From contig JAMOSO010000071.1 in the NCBI GenBank assembly GCA_027063065.1, forward strand, positions 1 to 64,000: 64,000 bases of DNA, written 5' to 3'. Shown piece after piece: positions 49,987-59,790 of this stretch. Within the stretch, counting starts at the first letter, position 1. Every line of letters starts with the position of its first letter. The notes under the pieces were generated by a model that was not told the origin of the DNA, ran no database searches, and worked only from the letters and a program-made list of their open reading frames with translations. A program made the position numbers and the translations under genes. This DNA is from Planctomycetota bacterium. Its GTDB lineage: Bacteria > Planctomycetota > JAMOSO01.

Positions 49987-50931
49987 ATGCGCATTTTATT
50001 TATAGGTACTCCTGATTATGCTATTCCTTCGTTAGAGGGGTTGATAAATGCAGGTCATACGATAGTTGGGGTTTTGTGCCAAGAGGATAAACCCGTTGGG
50101 CGCAAGAGGATTTTAACATCACCACCAATTAAAATTTTTGCCGAAAGTCATCATATACCAGTTTTACAGCCAATTAAAGTTTCAGATGCCAATCAAGAAA
50201 TTAAAACTTTGCATCCTGATATTTTTGTTGTTGTTGCGTTTGGTAAATTAATACCACAATCTACGCTGGATTTGTCTGTTTTGCCCCCAATTAATGCTCA
50301 TGCGTCTTTATTGCCTAAATTTAGAGGTGCCGCACCTGCGGGACGGGCTATTATGGCAGGTGAAACTAAAACAGGCATATCCGTAATGCGTGTGGTTAAA
50401 GAGTTAGATGCGGGGCCAGTTATGTTGGTAAAAGAAATTGATATTTTACCAAATATGACACGTTTTGAGTTGCTGGACGAATTAAGTAAAATGAGCCCAA
50501 TAGCCTTGATAGATGCCTTAAATTTACTTCATAATAATGAAGCTAAATTTATAGAGCAAAATCATAATGAATATACTTATGCTCCTAAAATTGTTCGTGA
50601 AGATGGAGCTTTAAACTGGCATAAAACTGCCGATGAGTTATATAATCAATTTAGAGGCGTATCTCCATTTCCGGGTGCATTTGGCAAGTTGCATATCACA
50701 GCTAAATCAACTGATATTGTAGTTAAGATTGAAGAGGTAGAAGTTGTGCGTCAAAAGTCTAATAAGCCAGGTTGTATTATAAAATGCGAAAACAGTGGTA
50801 TAGTTGTTGGCTGTGGTAAAGATTCCTTAAAAATTTTAAAACTAAAACCACAGGGTAAACGTCAGATGGGTGCGTCAGATTTTATAAACGGTTATCGTTT
50901 AGCCAACACAGACTATTTTATCTTGGAGTGA
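49987..50931 (+). CDS. fmt: Methionyl-tRNA formyltransferase
   Basis: 314 residues, the typical length. N-terminal transferase motif FIGTPDYAIPSLEGL, catalytic region INAHASLLPKFRGAAPAGRAIMAGE, TGISVMRVVKELDAGPV, and the C-terminal OB-like domain (LYNQFRGVSPFPGAF). Formylates initiator Met-tRNA; paired with def. No clear ribosome site, perhaps translated by coupling from def. Followed 4 bases later by a small membrane-protein gene. Confidence 0.96.
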   Translation: MRILFIGTPDYAIPSLEGLINAGHTIVGVLCQEDKPVGRKRILTSPPIKIFAESHHIPVLQPIKVSDANQEIKTLHPDIFVVVAFGKLIPQSTLDLSVLPPINAHASLLPKFRGAAPAGRAIMAGETKTGISVMRVVKELDAGPVMLVKEIDILPNMTRFELLDELSKMSPIALIDALNLLHNNEAKFIEQNHNEYTYAPKIVREDGALNWHKTADELYNQFRGVSPFPGAFGKLHITAKSTDIVVKIEEVEVVRQKSNKPGCIIKCENSGIVVGCGKDSLKILKLKPQGKRQMGASDFINGYRLANTDYFILE

Positions 50932-50935
50932 TTAT

Positions 50936-51295
50936 ATGAAAACTATTGTCAAAATAGTTGTGGGCTTAATCTTACTAGGTGTGATTGTTTTTTTAGGTTC
51001 AATTTTGGTAGAGAAGTATAGCTACACACAAGAATTTAACCTAGGTAATGATAAAGTTGACGCTGGACTCAACGGGGACGCCGCTGTTTATTTTGAACAA
51101 TTACAAATAAAGTATGCCGATGATGCAACGCGTTTAAAGGAGATAAACAAAAATTTAATACAGTGTTATCGCAGTTTAGCTAACGATAGTAGATTTAATC
51201 TTATACAAAAACAGGCAGTGTTAAAACGCATTCAAGAAATTGACAAAAATGCACTTACGCCTGAAGAAATAAAAATTTTAGGTAAAAAACAATGA
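50936..51295 (+). CDS. Small single-pass membrane protein of unknown function
   Basis: 119 residues. A membrane helix at about 5-25 (VKIVVGLILLGVIVFLGSIL) and a periplasmic helical domain of about 90 residues (DKVDAGLNGDAAVYFEQLQI, ATRLKEINKNLIQCYRSLAN, QAVLKRIQEIDKNALTPEEI). I do not recognise a family. GGAG lies ahead of the ATG; the end overlaps cmk by 4 bases (ATGA). Placed in a def-fmt-cmk-fliO-ribE string, so probably co-expressed with growth-related genes. Confidence 0.75.
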   Translation: MKTIVKIVVGLILLGVIVFLGSILVEKYSYTQEFNLGNDKVDAGLNGDAAVYFEQLQIKYADDATRLKEINKNLIQCYRSLANDSRFNLIQKQAVLKRIQEIDKNALTPEEIKILGKKQ

Positions 51296-51957
51296 TAAAA
51301 CAAATAGCGATAGATGGGCCTGCCGGGGCAGGTAAAAGCTCTGTTGCCAAAATGGTAGCACAAAAATTAAATTATTTATTTGTTGATTCTGGAGCTATGT
51401 ATCGTTGTATAGCAGCTTTGGCAATTCGCAAAGGCTTAGACCAAAACGATACGGCAGCTTGGTTAGATATTGCTTTGACACATAAAATTGATTTAGAAGA
51501 TAATTCTACTATTGTCAAGGCAGGCGGTATTGATTTAACCGATGAGATACGTTCTCCAGAAGTAACTTTGGCAACTAGATTTGCAGCTAATAATCCAGAA
51601 ATACGTAAAATTTTGGTAAATCGTCAACGTCAGATAGGACAGTCGGTATCCATAGTTATGGAAGGGCGTGATATAGGTACGGTAGTTTTGCCCAATGCTA
51701 CTTGTAAGATTTATTTAGATGCTTCATCATCGGTCAGAGCCAAAAGACGTTATGACCAAATCATAGCAAAAGGTTTGCCTGCTAATTTGCAAGAAATACA
51801 TCAAGCTGTGGTCGATCGAGATTCTAGCGATAAAAACCGCAAGGTTGGCCCTTTAAAACAAGCCGATGATGCGGTTTATTTAGACACCTCTGATATGTTG
51901 TTTGATGAAGTGGTGGATAAGATTATTGCTATATCTAATGGTCAACTAAATGATTAA
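51292..51957 (+). CDS. cmk: Cytidylate kinase
   Basis: 221 residues. P-loop IAIDGPAGAGKSSVAK, LFVDSGAMYRC, VVMEGRDIGTVVLP, KIYLDASSSVRAKRR and DRDSSDKNR are those of CMP/dCMP kinase. Makes CDP and dCDP. ATGA overlap with the membrane protein gene upstream and an 8-base overlap with fliO downstream, so it is transcribed with flagellar and riboflavin genes. Confidence 0.96.
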   Translation: MIKQIAIDGPAGAGKSSVAKMVAQKLNYLFVDSGAMYRCIAALAIRKGLDQNDTAAWLDIALTHKIDLEDNSTIVKAGGIDLTDEIRSPEVTLATRFAANNPEIRKILVNRQRQIGQSVSIVMEGRDIGTVVLPNATCKIYLDASSSVRAKRRYDQIIAKGLPANLQEIHQAVVDRDSSDKNRKVGPLKQADDAVYLDTSDMLFDEVVDKIIAISNGQLND

Positions 51958-52543
51958 ATTAATATCTGTGATATTTGTTTTTTTATTGTCTATACAGGTA
52001 GTGGTTGCTAAAACTAATAAAACTTCATCGACAACATTGCTTTCAGAAAAAGAGATGATGTTAGAAGAATCAAAACCATGGACATTGGAAGAAAAAACCC
52101 CAACCGAGCAAACTACCCAAGTACCCAAGAGTTCGTTGGCGTCTCAAGTTGGGGTGATGGTTGTATGGTTGATTTTTATTGTAGTTTTAATTTATGCTTT
52201 GGCTTATGCTTTTAAAAAATTGGCGCCCCCAAAGGCTGGCTTAATTAATAATGATGCAATAGAAGTGCTATGCAAACAGTATATCGATCCTAAACAAAAA
52301 ATTGCTGTGGTAAAAGTACATAATAAAGTATTAATCCTAGGTGTTGGCACCAATGGTATTACTAAAATTTCAGAATTTACAGACAAGGCAGATGTCGATT
52401 ATTTTACATCTATGTTTGCGTTGGATAAAAATAATTTATTTGGACGTATGTTAAATAAACAAACTCAAAAAATAGTTGAAGAAAATCAGGATAGTTTTGA
52501 TAAAAAATTAACTGAAGTACGCGATTCTCTTAAAAAGACTTAG
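51950..52543 (+). CDS. fliO: FliO-like flagellar export component
   Basis: 197 residues. An N-terminal signal-like hydrophobic segment (LISVIFVFLLSIQVVVAK), a Thr/Ser-rich linker, a membrane helix at about 65-86 (SQVGVMVVWLIFIVVLIYAL) and a cytoplasmic domain ALAPP..., AIEVLCKQYIDPKQKIAVVK, VHNKVLILGVGTNGITKISEF, the FliO pattern. FliO helps assemble the FliP/FliR export gate. Its usual neighbours FliP, FliQ and FliR are absent here, so the flagellar genes are dispersed in this genome. Confidence 0.82.
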   Translation: MIKLISVIFVFLLSIQVVVAKTNKTSSTTLLSEKEMMLEESKPWTLEEKTPTEQTTQVPKSSLASQVGVMVVWLIFIVVLIYALAYAFKKLAPPKAGLINNDAIEVLCKQYIDPKQKIAVVKVHNKVLILGVGTNGITKISEFTDKADVDYFTSMFALDKNNLFGRMLNKQTQKIVEENQDSFDKKLTEVRDSLKKT

Positions 52544-52554
52544 AAGGAGCTAAA

Positions 52555-53199
52555 ATGTTTACAGGGATAATTCAAAAAAAAGGCAAAGTAGTTGCTGTTA
52601 ATAAAAGTGTTGATGCGGGTAGTTTAACAGTTGATTGTGGTTCTTTAGTTGAGGGTGCAAAATTTGGAGACAGTATTGCCAATAATGGTACTTGTTTAAC
52701 TATTGCAGGCATTGAAGGTTCTATAGTGGTTTTTGATGTGATGAAATGTACGTATGATTCTACAAATTTAGGCGATTTGCAAGTAGGTGATTATGTAAAT
52801 TTGGAAAAAGCTTTGAGTTTTAGTGGTAACTTAGGTGGCCATATGGTAACAGGTCATGTCGATGGCTGTGCTACTATCGCAAAAATAGATGATGGTGAAG
52901 AATTTTACACAATCACGTACAGTTGTTCAAAAAAACTCACAGATGAGATGGTTATGAAAGGCTCTGTTGCAGTTGATGGTGTTAGTATGACAATACAGGA
53001 TTTACAAACAGGTTCATTTTCAATATCACTTATACCAGTTACAAAAGCAGATACAAATTTAGCAACTAAGCAGATAGGTCAAAAGGTCAATGTGGAAACC
53101 GATATGATTGGCAAGTATGTTATTAAAGTTGTTAGTAATATGCTAAGTCAAGATGATGGTGAATTTAATTTAAACTCTTTATTGCAAAAGAATAATTAA
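52555..53199 (+). CDS. ribE: Riboflavin synthase, alpha chain
   Basis: 214 residues in two similar lumazine-binding halves. Start MFTGIIQKKGKVV and the second-half signature LGGHMVTGHVDGCA, with GVSMTIQDL as the repeat of the first-half pattern GTCLTIAG. Dismutates 6,7-dimethyl-8-ribityllumazine to riboflavin. AAGGAG precedes ATG. Separated by 11 bases from fliO, with the large oxidoreductase 2 bases beyond; that enzyme uses FAD, so flavin supply and demand may be linked by position only. Confidence 0.95.
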   Translation: MFTGIIQKKGKVVAVNKSVDAGSLTVDCGSLVEGAKFGDSIANNGTCLTIAGIEGSIVVFDVMKCTYDSTNLGDLQVGDYVNLEKALSFSGNLGGHMVTGHVDGCATIAKIDDGEEFYTITYSCSKKLTDEMVMKGSVAVDGVSMTIQDLQTGSFSISLIPVTKADTNLATKQIGQKVNVETDMIGKYVIKVVSNMLSQDDGEFNLNSLLQKNN

Positions 53200-53201
53200 T
53201 T

Positions 53202-56200
53202 ATGAATAACAGCGTTCGAGAAATACCATATAACTACACTTCATTATCCGACAAGGAAATTGTTTTAAAATACATAGATGCTGAGGCTTGGGATATTTTA
53301 GAACGCTTGCGCAAACATCGGGTAACAGGCAGAAGTGCGAAATTATTATTTGAAATATATGGTGATTTATTTGTGATAGATAGAAATCCATATATTTATA
53401 ATGATTTGTTAGAAAACAAATCAAAGGTCGAAGTTTTTTGGGCAAAGCAAGAAAATCGCTTGGTTAAATTAATTGAAAATATGACCGAGGATCACGGCGA
53501 ACGCAGATTGATTGAAAAAACAAGATATGTTATAGAAAACTTTGTACGTGGGGTTGATGTTGAAAAGAAAAGGCGTAAAGAAATACTTGCCAAATTAACT
53601 CCTATTACCAAAGAAGTATCTTTTTCTGCATTTGATAAGGTTTCACACTGTACGGATGCAACCGACTGGCGCATTGAATATCCTGCTGTTGTTGTATTTC
53701 CAAGCAAGCAAATTGATGTTGTTAGGCTAGTAAAGGCTGCGCAAGAGTTGGGCTTAAAAATTATTGCACGCGGTGGCGGTACGGGTTTGACTGGTGGGGC
53801 AGTACCTGTTTATCGCAACACTATGATTATCAATACAGAGAAATTAAATAAAATTGGTGCCATTACTAAAGTAAGTGAAGGAGGTAAGGTATTTCCTATT
53901 ATAACTGTGGAGGCAGGTGCAGTTACAGGAGATGTTGCCACCCATTGTAATGATTTAAATTATATTTTTGCTACCGATCCAACTTCGGCGTGGGCATCAA
54001 CATTGGGCGGAAATATAGCCGAAAACGCCGGTGGTAAAAAAGCGGTTATGTGGGGTACTTGTATCGATAATATCTACTCTTTTGATATTGTGTGCAGTCA
54101 AGGTGATATTTTGCGAGTAAAACGTAAAAATCATTTGCATAGAAAAATTAAAGCTGGTGATATTGTTAGTTTTGAAGTGTTTAAAATTGATGGATTTGGC
54201 AATGCTAGCTTATTAAAAACAATTGATTTGAATGATGTTGAAATACATAAACCGGGTTTGGGTAAAGATATTACCAACAAAGCTTTAGGTGGTGTTCCTG
54301 GCATACAAAAAGAAGGTGGCGATGGTGTAATTGTTAATACACAATTTGTTGTATACGAACCGTTTACATATAACCGCACTATGTGTTTAGAGTTTTATGG
54401 CAAAAATATGCTTAATGCCTCTAAGGCTATTGTGGATATTATGGAACGCTTTGGCGATGATAAAGAAGTGTTTTTGACAGCTTTAGAACATTTTGATGAC
54501 AAGTATATGGAAGTTATTAATTATAATAACAAATCAGATCGTCAGGATCCTTTAAAAGCAGCCTTATTAATTGATATTGAAAGCAATGATGAAGATGCTT
54601 TAAATAAAGCATGTGATGAAATGCTAAAAATGGTGCGTCCTTACGATACTGAAGGTTTTATTGCTAAAACACCTAATGAGGCAAAAGTGTTTTGGAAGGA
54701 TAGGCATAATCTGGGGGCTATTTCTAAAAACACAAATGGTTTTAAAATTAATGAAGATATTGTAATACCTATTAAATCATTGCCAGAGTTTACAGATTAC
54801 ATAGACAAATTAAATATTCAAAAAGAGTTAGAAAATAATATTAAGTGCATAGATGATGTTTTAGAATTATGCACACGGCTCACGGATAACACTGTAGATG
54901 GTTTAAATCAAATTCGTTTGGATAATTATGTATCAGAGATAAAAAACTTTAAGGATAAGAATTTAGATTATCTTTCAAAATTAGATCAATCAGGTCAAGC
55001 TATTGGTTTGGTTGATGAGAAACGCTCTATATTTGAATTGATTCAAGAGGGTGATATTGATGTTAATTTTGAAGTGGAAATTAGGGAAAACTTTATAAAA
55101 AACTTTCATATTTTTGAAGATATATGTACGGTTTTTAACAAAATAGTGGATGAACAACGTCGTCGGCAAATCCGCATTGCCACACATATGCATGCTGGAG
55201 ATGGCAACAATCATGTTAATATCCCAGTGCTTTCTAGCGATTATATAATGATGCGTGAAGCGCATGAAACTGTTGATTTATTTATGAAAGAAACTGTGCG
55301 TTTAGGTGGAGTTGTCAGCGGTGAGCATGGCATTGGTATATCTAAATTAAAATATTTGGACAAAGAAATAATTGACAAATATGCGTTGTATAAAGCTGAT
55401 CATGATCCAAATAATATTTTTAATCCAGGCAAGTTAAGCGTTAATTTTCCTTTTGATAGAGTATATACGCCATCTTTTAATTTGTTGGAATTAGAAGCTT
55501 TTATTTTAACATCTACTGATTTAAAATCTCTTTCACAGTCAATTGCTAATTGCGTAAGGTGTGCTAAGTGTAAGCCAGTATGTAATACCAATTATCCTGC
55601 GGGTAGTATGTTTTATAGTCCGCGTAATAAGATTTTAGCAGTTGGGCTTATTATTGAAGCGGTGTTATACGATACTATGACATCTCACGGTTTGAGTTTT
55701 GGTTATTTTAAAAAATTGGCTAATATCGCCGAACATTGTACTGGATGTCATAAATGCGAAGTGCCATGTCCAGTGGATATAGATTTTGGTGATGTAACTA
55801 TTTTAATTCGCAAGTTAATGGTGCAAAGACGCAAAGCTCCATTTAAAGCTGTAACATCTTTTACATATTTTTACCTCGATAGACAAAACTATTATGTTAA
55901 TAAAGCATTTAGGTATTTATTATTTAAAGGTGCGTATGCCGCTCAGCGTTTAGGGCATAGATTAAATAAGCCCATTGCTCATATTACAAAAAAGCTGTCT
56001 CCTTGGACTAACAATATGTTAAAGGGGCGGTTTCCTAAGACGGGCAATCCCAGTTTGCGTGAATATCTTAAATTAAGCGATCCAAATACTATTTATATTT
56101 TTAGTAATCCCGATAAGGAAATTGTCAAAACGGTTTTTTATTTTCCGGGATGTGGTTCAGAGCGAATGTTACCAGAAATCAGTATAGCTACAGTGGCTAT

Positions 56201-56888
56201 GTTATATAATTTGGGCGTAAGGGTTGTAATGCCGCCTAGATATACTTGCTGTGCTTATCCTTTTAAAAATGCTGGTAAGGCTCAAAAGGTTAAAGCTATG
56301 GTTTCAGATAATAAGGTGATGTTTCATAAAATTGCTTCAATGGTTGAATATATGGGTATCGAATCAACTGTTTTAAGTTGTGGTACTTGTTATGAAATGT
56401 TGGGAACTTATGGTTTAGAAAATATTTTTAAAGGTTCAGATATTTTGGATATTAATGATTTTATTGTTAAAAATAATTTATTACCGCAGGTATGTTCTGA
56501 ACAAATTATTTATCATGAGCCTTGTCATTCACCAATGAAAGATACTGATAGTGAAGCGGTAATTGAGCATTTAACTGGTTCACAACCAAAATTAACGCCA
56601 AATTGTTGTGGTGATGGTGGTACTTTAGCTTTGTCTACGCCAGAGATATCAAATACTTTACGCGAGCGTAAAAAAAGAAATTTAAAACAGTTAAGTGATA
56701 AACGCAATTTAACGGTTTTGACCAGTTGTCCGGCATGTGTTCAAGGTTTATCTAAAATAAATGATGATATAACTGTGGAGGCAAAATCTATTATTGTTTA
56801 TTTGGCAGAAAAACATCTTGGCAAAAATTGGAAGGATGATTTTATTAAAGAGGTATCAGTTAGGGGCGTTGATAAGGCTATGATGTAA
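53202..56888 (+). CDS. FAD-linked oxidase/Fe-S oxidoreductase fusion with DUF3683 domain
   Basis: 1228 residues. The N-terminal DUF3683 part (about 1-130), an FAD-binding PCMH domain (VVVFPSKQIDVVRLVKAAQ, ARGGGTGLTGGAVPVY), an FAD-oxidase C-terminal domain (RIATHMHAGDGNNHVNI, SGEHGIGISK), then two 4Fe-4S clusters at about 783-793 (CVRCAKCKPVC) and 845-855 (CTGCHKCEVPC), and CCG-domains (YTCCAYPF, LTPNCCGDGG) at the end. A GlcD-GlcF-like fusion that would oxidise a 2-hydroxy acid and pass electrons to a membrane carrier. Substrate unknown. The next gene is 19 bases downstream. Confidence 0.88.
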   Translation: MNNSVREIPYNYTSLSDKEIVLKYIDAEAWDILERLRKHRVTGRSAKLLFEIYGDLFVIDRNPYIYNDLLENKSKVEVFWAKQENRLVKLIENMTEDHGERRLIEKTRYVIENFVRGVDVEKKRRKEILAKLTPITKEVSFSAFDKVSHCTDATDWRIEYPAVVVFPSKQIDVVRLVKAAQELGLKIIARGGGTGLTGGAVPVYRNTMIINTEKLNKIGAITKVSEGGKVFPIITVEAGAVTGDVATHCNDLNYIFATDPTSAWASTLGGNIAENAGGKKAVMWGTCIDNIYSFDIVCSQGDILRVKRKNHLHRKIKAGDIVSFEVFKIDGFGNASLLKTIDLNDVEIHKPGLGKDITNKALGGVPGIQKEGGDGVIVNTQFVVYEPFTYNRTMCLEFYGKNMLNASKAIVDIMERFGDDKEVFLTALEHFDDKYMEVINYNNKSDRQDPLKAALLIDIESNDEDALNKACDEMLKMVRPYDTEGFIAKTPNEAKVFWKDRHNLGAISKNTNGFKINEDIVIPIKSLPEFTDYIDKLNIQKELENNIKCIDDVLELCTRLTDNTVDGLNQIRLDNYVSEIKNFKDKNLDYLSKLDQSGQAIGLVDEKRSIFELIQEGDIDVNFEVEIRENFIKNFHIFEDICTVFNKIVDEQRRRQIRIATHMHAGDGNNHVNIPVLSSDYIMMREAHETVDLFMKETVRLGGVVSGEHGIGISKLKYLDKEIIDKYALYKADHDPNNIFNPGKLSVNFPFDRVYTPSFNLLELEAFILTSTDLKSLSQSIANCVRCAKCKPVCNTNYPAGSMFYSPRNKILAVGLIIEAVLYDTMTSHGLSFGYFKKLANIAEHCTGCHKCEVPCPVDIDFGDVTILIRKLMVQRRKAPFKAVTSFTYFYLDRQNYYVNKAFRYLLFKGAYAAQRLGHRLNKPIAHITKKLSPWTNNMLKGRFPKTGNPSLREYLKLSDPNTIYIFSNPDKEIVKTVFYFPGCGSERMLPEISIATVAMLYNLGVRVVMPPRYTCCAYPFKNAGKAQKVKAMVSDNKVMFHKIASMVEYMGIESTVLSCGTCYEMLGTYGLENIFKGSDILDINDFIVKNNLLPQVCSEQIIYHEPCHSPMKDTDSEAVIEHLTGSQPKLTPNCCGDGGTLALSTPEISNTLRERKKRNLKQLSDKRNLTVLTSCPACVQGLSKINDDITVEAKSIIVYLAEKHLGKNWKDDFIKEVSVRGVDKAMM

Positions 56889-56907
56889 GTTTGGTTATAA
56901 AATAGAT

Positions 56908-57861
56908 ATGACAATTAAATCAATTATTGCCAAAATACAAGAGTATCAATCATTTGTTGTTACGGGGCATGATCCGGCCGATGCGGATTGTGTTGGTTCG
57001 TGCCTCACTTTGGTAAAGATGTTAAAAATTTTAAATAAAAAAGCTTATCATGTGCGCTCATGTAAAGTGCCGGGTAATTGTCAATTTTTACCATCAGTTG
57101 CAGATACTTTTGTATTGCCAAATTGGCAAAGTAAAAAAATTGATTGTTTAATAGTTGTTGATTCTCCAGATAAATTTAGAATAGACAACGTCTTATCTCT
57201 TTTTGTTGGTATACCTATTGTTGTAATAGATCATCATCAATATAACAGAATTGAAAGTCAAATTTCTTGGGTAGATAAGAGCAAATCTTCCACCTCAGAA
57301 ATGTTATGCGAATTAGCTCAAGAGATGAACATCCCATTAGATTTGGATATGGCAATGTGTTTGTATGCTGGCATGGCATCCGACACTGGTTTTTTTCATT
57401 ATGCTAATACTACGCCTAAGACAATGCTATGGGCTTCGCAGTTGATGTCTGTAGGGATAGATACAGATTATATATATCGTCAATTAACCTGTTTTTTAAC
57501 GCCGTCTGAATTATCTTGCTGTACGGAAATGATTGCAAATGTTCAGTATTATGATGATGTGGCAGTTTGTATCTTAAAAAAAGAAATGTTACGCCGTTAT
57601 AAATTGCGTGCAATTTCTATGCAATATATCCACGAAATTATTTTAACTGTTGCAACAACAAAGGTTTCTATTACAGCTCAGGAGCTAGAACCAAGTTTAA
57701 CAAAGATTGGTTTGCGTAGTAAAGATACGCCAAATGTGGCAGATATAGCTAAAATATTTGATGGTGGTGGTCATATTAATGCAGCTGGATGTACTATACA
57801 AGAACCGTTTAAAAAAGCAGTTAGTAATGTTTTGTTGGCATTGGGCAATCGGTCACTATGA
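56908..57861 (+). CDS. nrnA: DHH-family phosphoesterase (NrnA-type nanoRNase/pAp phosphatase)
   Basis: 317 residues. The DHH domain has VTGHDPADADCVGSCLTL (motif I, His/Asp variant), VVDSPDK, VVIDHHQYN (DHH) and GMASDTGFFHYANTTP; the DHHA1 domain ends GGGHINAAGCTI. Such enzymes degrade 2-5-mer RNA and dephosphorylate pAp. Motif I carries PADADC in place of the common PDGDA, worth noting. Overlaps the glycosyltransferase gene by 4 bases (ATGA). Confidence 0.88.
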   Translation: MTIKSIIAKIQEYQSFVVTGHDPADADCVGSCLTLVKMLKILNKKAYHVRSCKVPGNCQFLPSVADTFVLPNWQSKKIDCLIVVDSPDKFRIDNVLSLFVGIPIVVIDHHQYNRIESQISWVDKSKSSTSEMLCELAQEMNIPLDLDMAMCLYAGMASDTGFFHYANTTPKTMLWASQLMSVGIDTDYIYRQLTCFLTPSELSCCTEMIANVQYYDDVAVCILKKEMLRRYKLRAISMQYIHEIILTVATTKVSITAQELEPSLTKIGLRSKDTPNVADIAKIFDGGGHINAAGCTIQEPFKKAVSNVLLALGNRSL

Positions 57862-59000
57862 AAATTTTATATCCAATATATTTACAATTACCTTCTCCAT
57901 TAGCTAGATCTGTGCAAATAGTAAATACTTGTTATCACTTGGCTTTGCAAGGGGTGGCAGTTGATTTGTTGTGTGCTAATAGATGCGATATAAAAGAGAT
58001 ACAAGAGTTTTATGGCCTAGGCGATATACCAGCCAATTTTAAAATAATAGGCTTGCCCGCTTTAATTAAAACACCGACAAGTAAGTTGCGATTTTCAAGT
58101 AGGTTGCCATGGGATTTCTTTTTAAAGCGCTATATTAAAAAAATAATAAATAATAGTGAAAGCCCTATTATTTATTTGCGTGAATTAAAAACAGCTAAAG
58201 CTGTTTTACCTATTTTAAAACAGTATCAATTAAAATCTGTGTACGAAGCACATCATATTGAATATCGTGTTTCAGATGCTAATTTATTATCTTTAGAAAC
58301 CAAATTGTACAATGAAGTTTCTAAGGTTATTTGTATTACAAAGCAATTGTTGACAGAGATGCGAACAATATTTGTTGATGCCAATATTGGGCCGGCATTA
58401 CCAAATGGTTGTAATCCTGTCGATTTGTCCGCATTATCAGTCAGTCGAGAATATTTATTTTATGCTGGGCAGTTATACCGATGGAAAGGTGTAGATACCA
58501 TTATAAAAATGATGAAATTTCTGCCTGAGCAAAAGTTGTTAATTGTCGGTGGCTCTAGCCAAGAAGATGTACAACGATGTAAAAAACTAGCTAGTGCAGA
58601 AAACGTACTTTCGCAAATTGACTTTATAGGTCAAGTTCCTCCATCACAGGTTGCTTTTTATGGGGCTAAGGCCAAGATTATGTTGTTGCCAAATGGCGAT
58701 GAACTTTATAATAGTAGCTATACTTCCCCTATAAAATTATTTGAATATTTAAGTTATGCCAAGCCAATTGTCGCTTCTGATTTACCAACGATTTCTGATA
58801 TTACTGCTTCGACAAAAAGTGCTTTGTTGGCAAAGCCAGATAACCCTCAATCATTTGCGGATGCGGTGCAACATATTTTAAATTCACCAGATTTATCAAA
58901 CAAACTGTCAAAAAATGCTTTGGCGCTTTCTAAAGCATATACTTGGGAACATAGAGCAACAGAACTTAAAAAATGTTTTAAACATATTTTGTCCAATTAA
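57858..59000 (+). CDS. Glycosyltransferase family 4 protein
   Basis: 380 residues with no membrane segment. The N-terminal acceptor half contains LARSVQIVNTCYHLALQGVAVDLL and VYEAHHIEYRV; the C-terminal half has FYAGQLYRWKGVDTIIKMMK, LLIVGGSSQEDV and SPIKLFEYLSYAKPIVASDL, the GT4 donor-binding region. It transfers a sugar from a nucleotide donor to an unknown acceptor, perhaps lipopolysaccharide or another surface glycan. Coupled to nrnA by ATGA; no other polysaccharide gene stands beside it. Confidence 0.88.
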   Translation: MKILYPIYLQLPSPLARSVQIVNTCYHLALQGVAVDLLCANRCDIKEIQEFYGLGDIPANFKIIGLPALIKTPTSKLRFSSRLPWDFFLKRYIKKIINNSESPIIYLRELKTAKAVLPILKQYQLKSVYEAHHIEYRVSDANLLSLETKLYNEVSKVICITKQLLTEMRTIFVDANIGPALPNGCNPVDLSALSVSREYLFYAGQLYRWKGVDTIIKMMKFLPEQKLLIVGGSSQEDVQRCKKLASAENVLSQIDFIGQVPPSQVAFYGAKAKIMLLPNGDELYNSSYTSPIKLFEYLSYAKPIVASDLPTISDITASTKSALLAKPDNPQSFADAVQHILNSPDLSNKLSKNALALSKAYTWEHRATELKKCFKHILSN

Positions 59001-59086
59001 TAATATATATTTGCTATAAATACAGTGGTTTACCTTAAGTCAATCATTATAATATTGTTCAAATAATATTTATATATGGAGCAGTA

Positions 59087-59701
59087 ATGCAAACACAGGT
59101 AGAAAAAGTAAGTTATTGTATCGGTCAACAAATTGGTAATGATTTTAAACGTCAAGGTATTGAAGTTTGTGCAGATACATTAGGTAAGTCAATCGCCGAT
59201 GCTTTGGCAAATGCGGAGCCAAAATTAAGCGTTGAAGAACAAGGTCAAGTTATGCAGGCTTTTCAAATGGAGATGCAAGGTAAACAACAAAAAGCTGCTG
59301 CGGAAGCAGGTGAGGTTAATCGTAAACTTGGCGTTGATTTCTTAAACGAAAAAGAATCTGCCGAAGGTGTACAAAAGACAGAATCTGGTTTATTGTATAA
59401 AATTATTGAAGAAGGTTCAGGTGATTCTCCAAAACCAACAGATACAGTAGAATGTCATTATCGCGGTACTTTAATTGATGGTAAGGAGTTTGACTCTTCT
59501 TATAAACGTGGTGAAACAGCAAGTTTTCCAGTTAATGGCGTGATACAGGGCTGGCAAGAAGCGTTGCCAATGATGAAAGTTGGCGCAAAATGGGAACTTT
59601 ATATCCATGCTGATTTGGCTTATGGCAATCAAGGTGCTGGTGCAGATATTGCACCTGGAGCAGCTTTGATTTTTGAAATAGAGTTAGTTAGCATAAAATA
59701 A
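59087..59701 (+). CDS. FKBP-type peptidyl-prolyl isomerase (FklB-like)
   Basis: 204 residues. The N-terminal dimerisation domain (VSYCIGQQIGNDFKRQGIEV, QVMQAFQMEMQGKQQKAAAE) and C-terminal FKBP domain (ESGLLYKIIEEGSGDSPKPT, VECHYRGTLIDGKEFDSSYK, WELYIHADLAYGNQGAGADI) give the layout of FKBP22/Mip. No signal peptide, so it is cytoplasmic like FklB, not periplasmic like FkpA. Assists folding. GGAG 6 bases before ATG; its own terminator follows at 59733. Confidence 0.93.
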   Translation: MQTQVEKVSYCIGQQIGNDFKRQGIEVCADTLGKSIADALANAEPKLSVEEQGQVMQAFQMEMQGKQQKAAAEAGEVNRKLGVDFLNEKESAEGVQKTESGLLYKIIEEGSGDSPKPTDTVECHYRGTLIDGKEFDSSYKRGETASFPVNGVIQGWQEALPMMKVGAKWELYIHADLAYGNQGAGADIAPGAALIFEIELVSIK

Positions 59702-59732
59702 TCTTTTAAACTAAATAAGATTAATTATATAA

Positions 59733-59760
59733 TGGGCGAACTTTATGTTCGCTCATTTTT
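59733..59760 (+). terminator. Rho-independent terminator after the FKBP gene
   Basis: TGGGCGAAC (59733-59741), loop TTTAT, GTTCGCTCA (59747-59755), one G-U pair, followed by five T. Confidence 0.88.
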
Positions 59761-59790
59761 AAATAAGGGTTTATATGACAGGTTTTAAAC

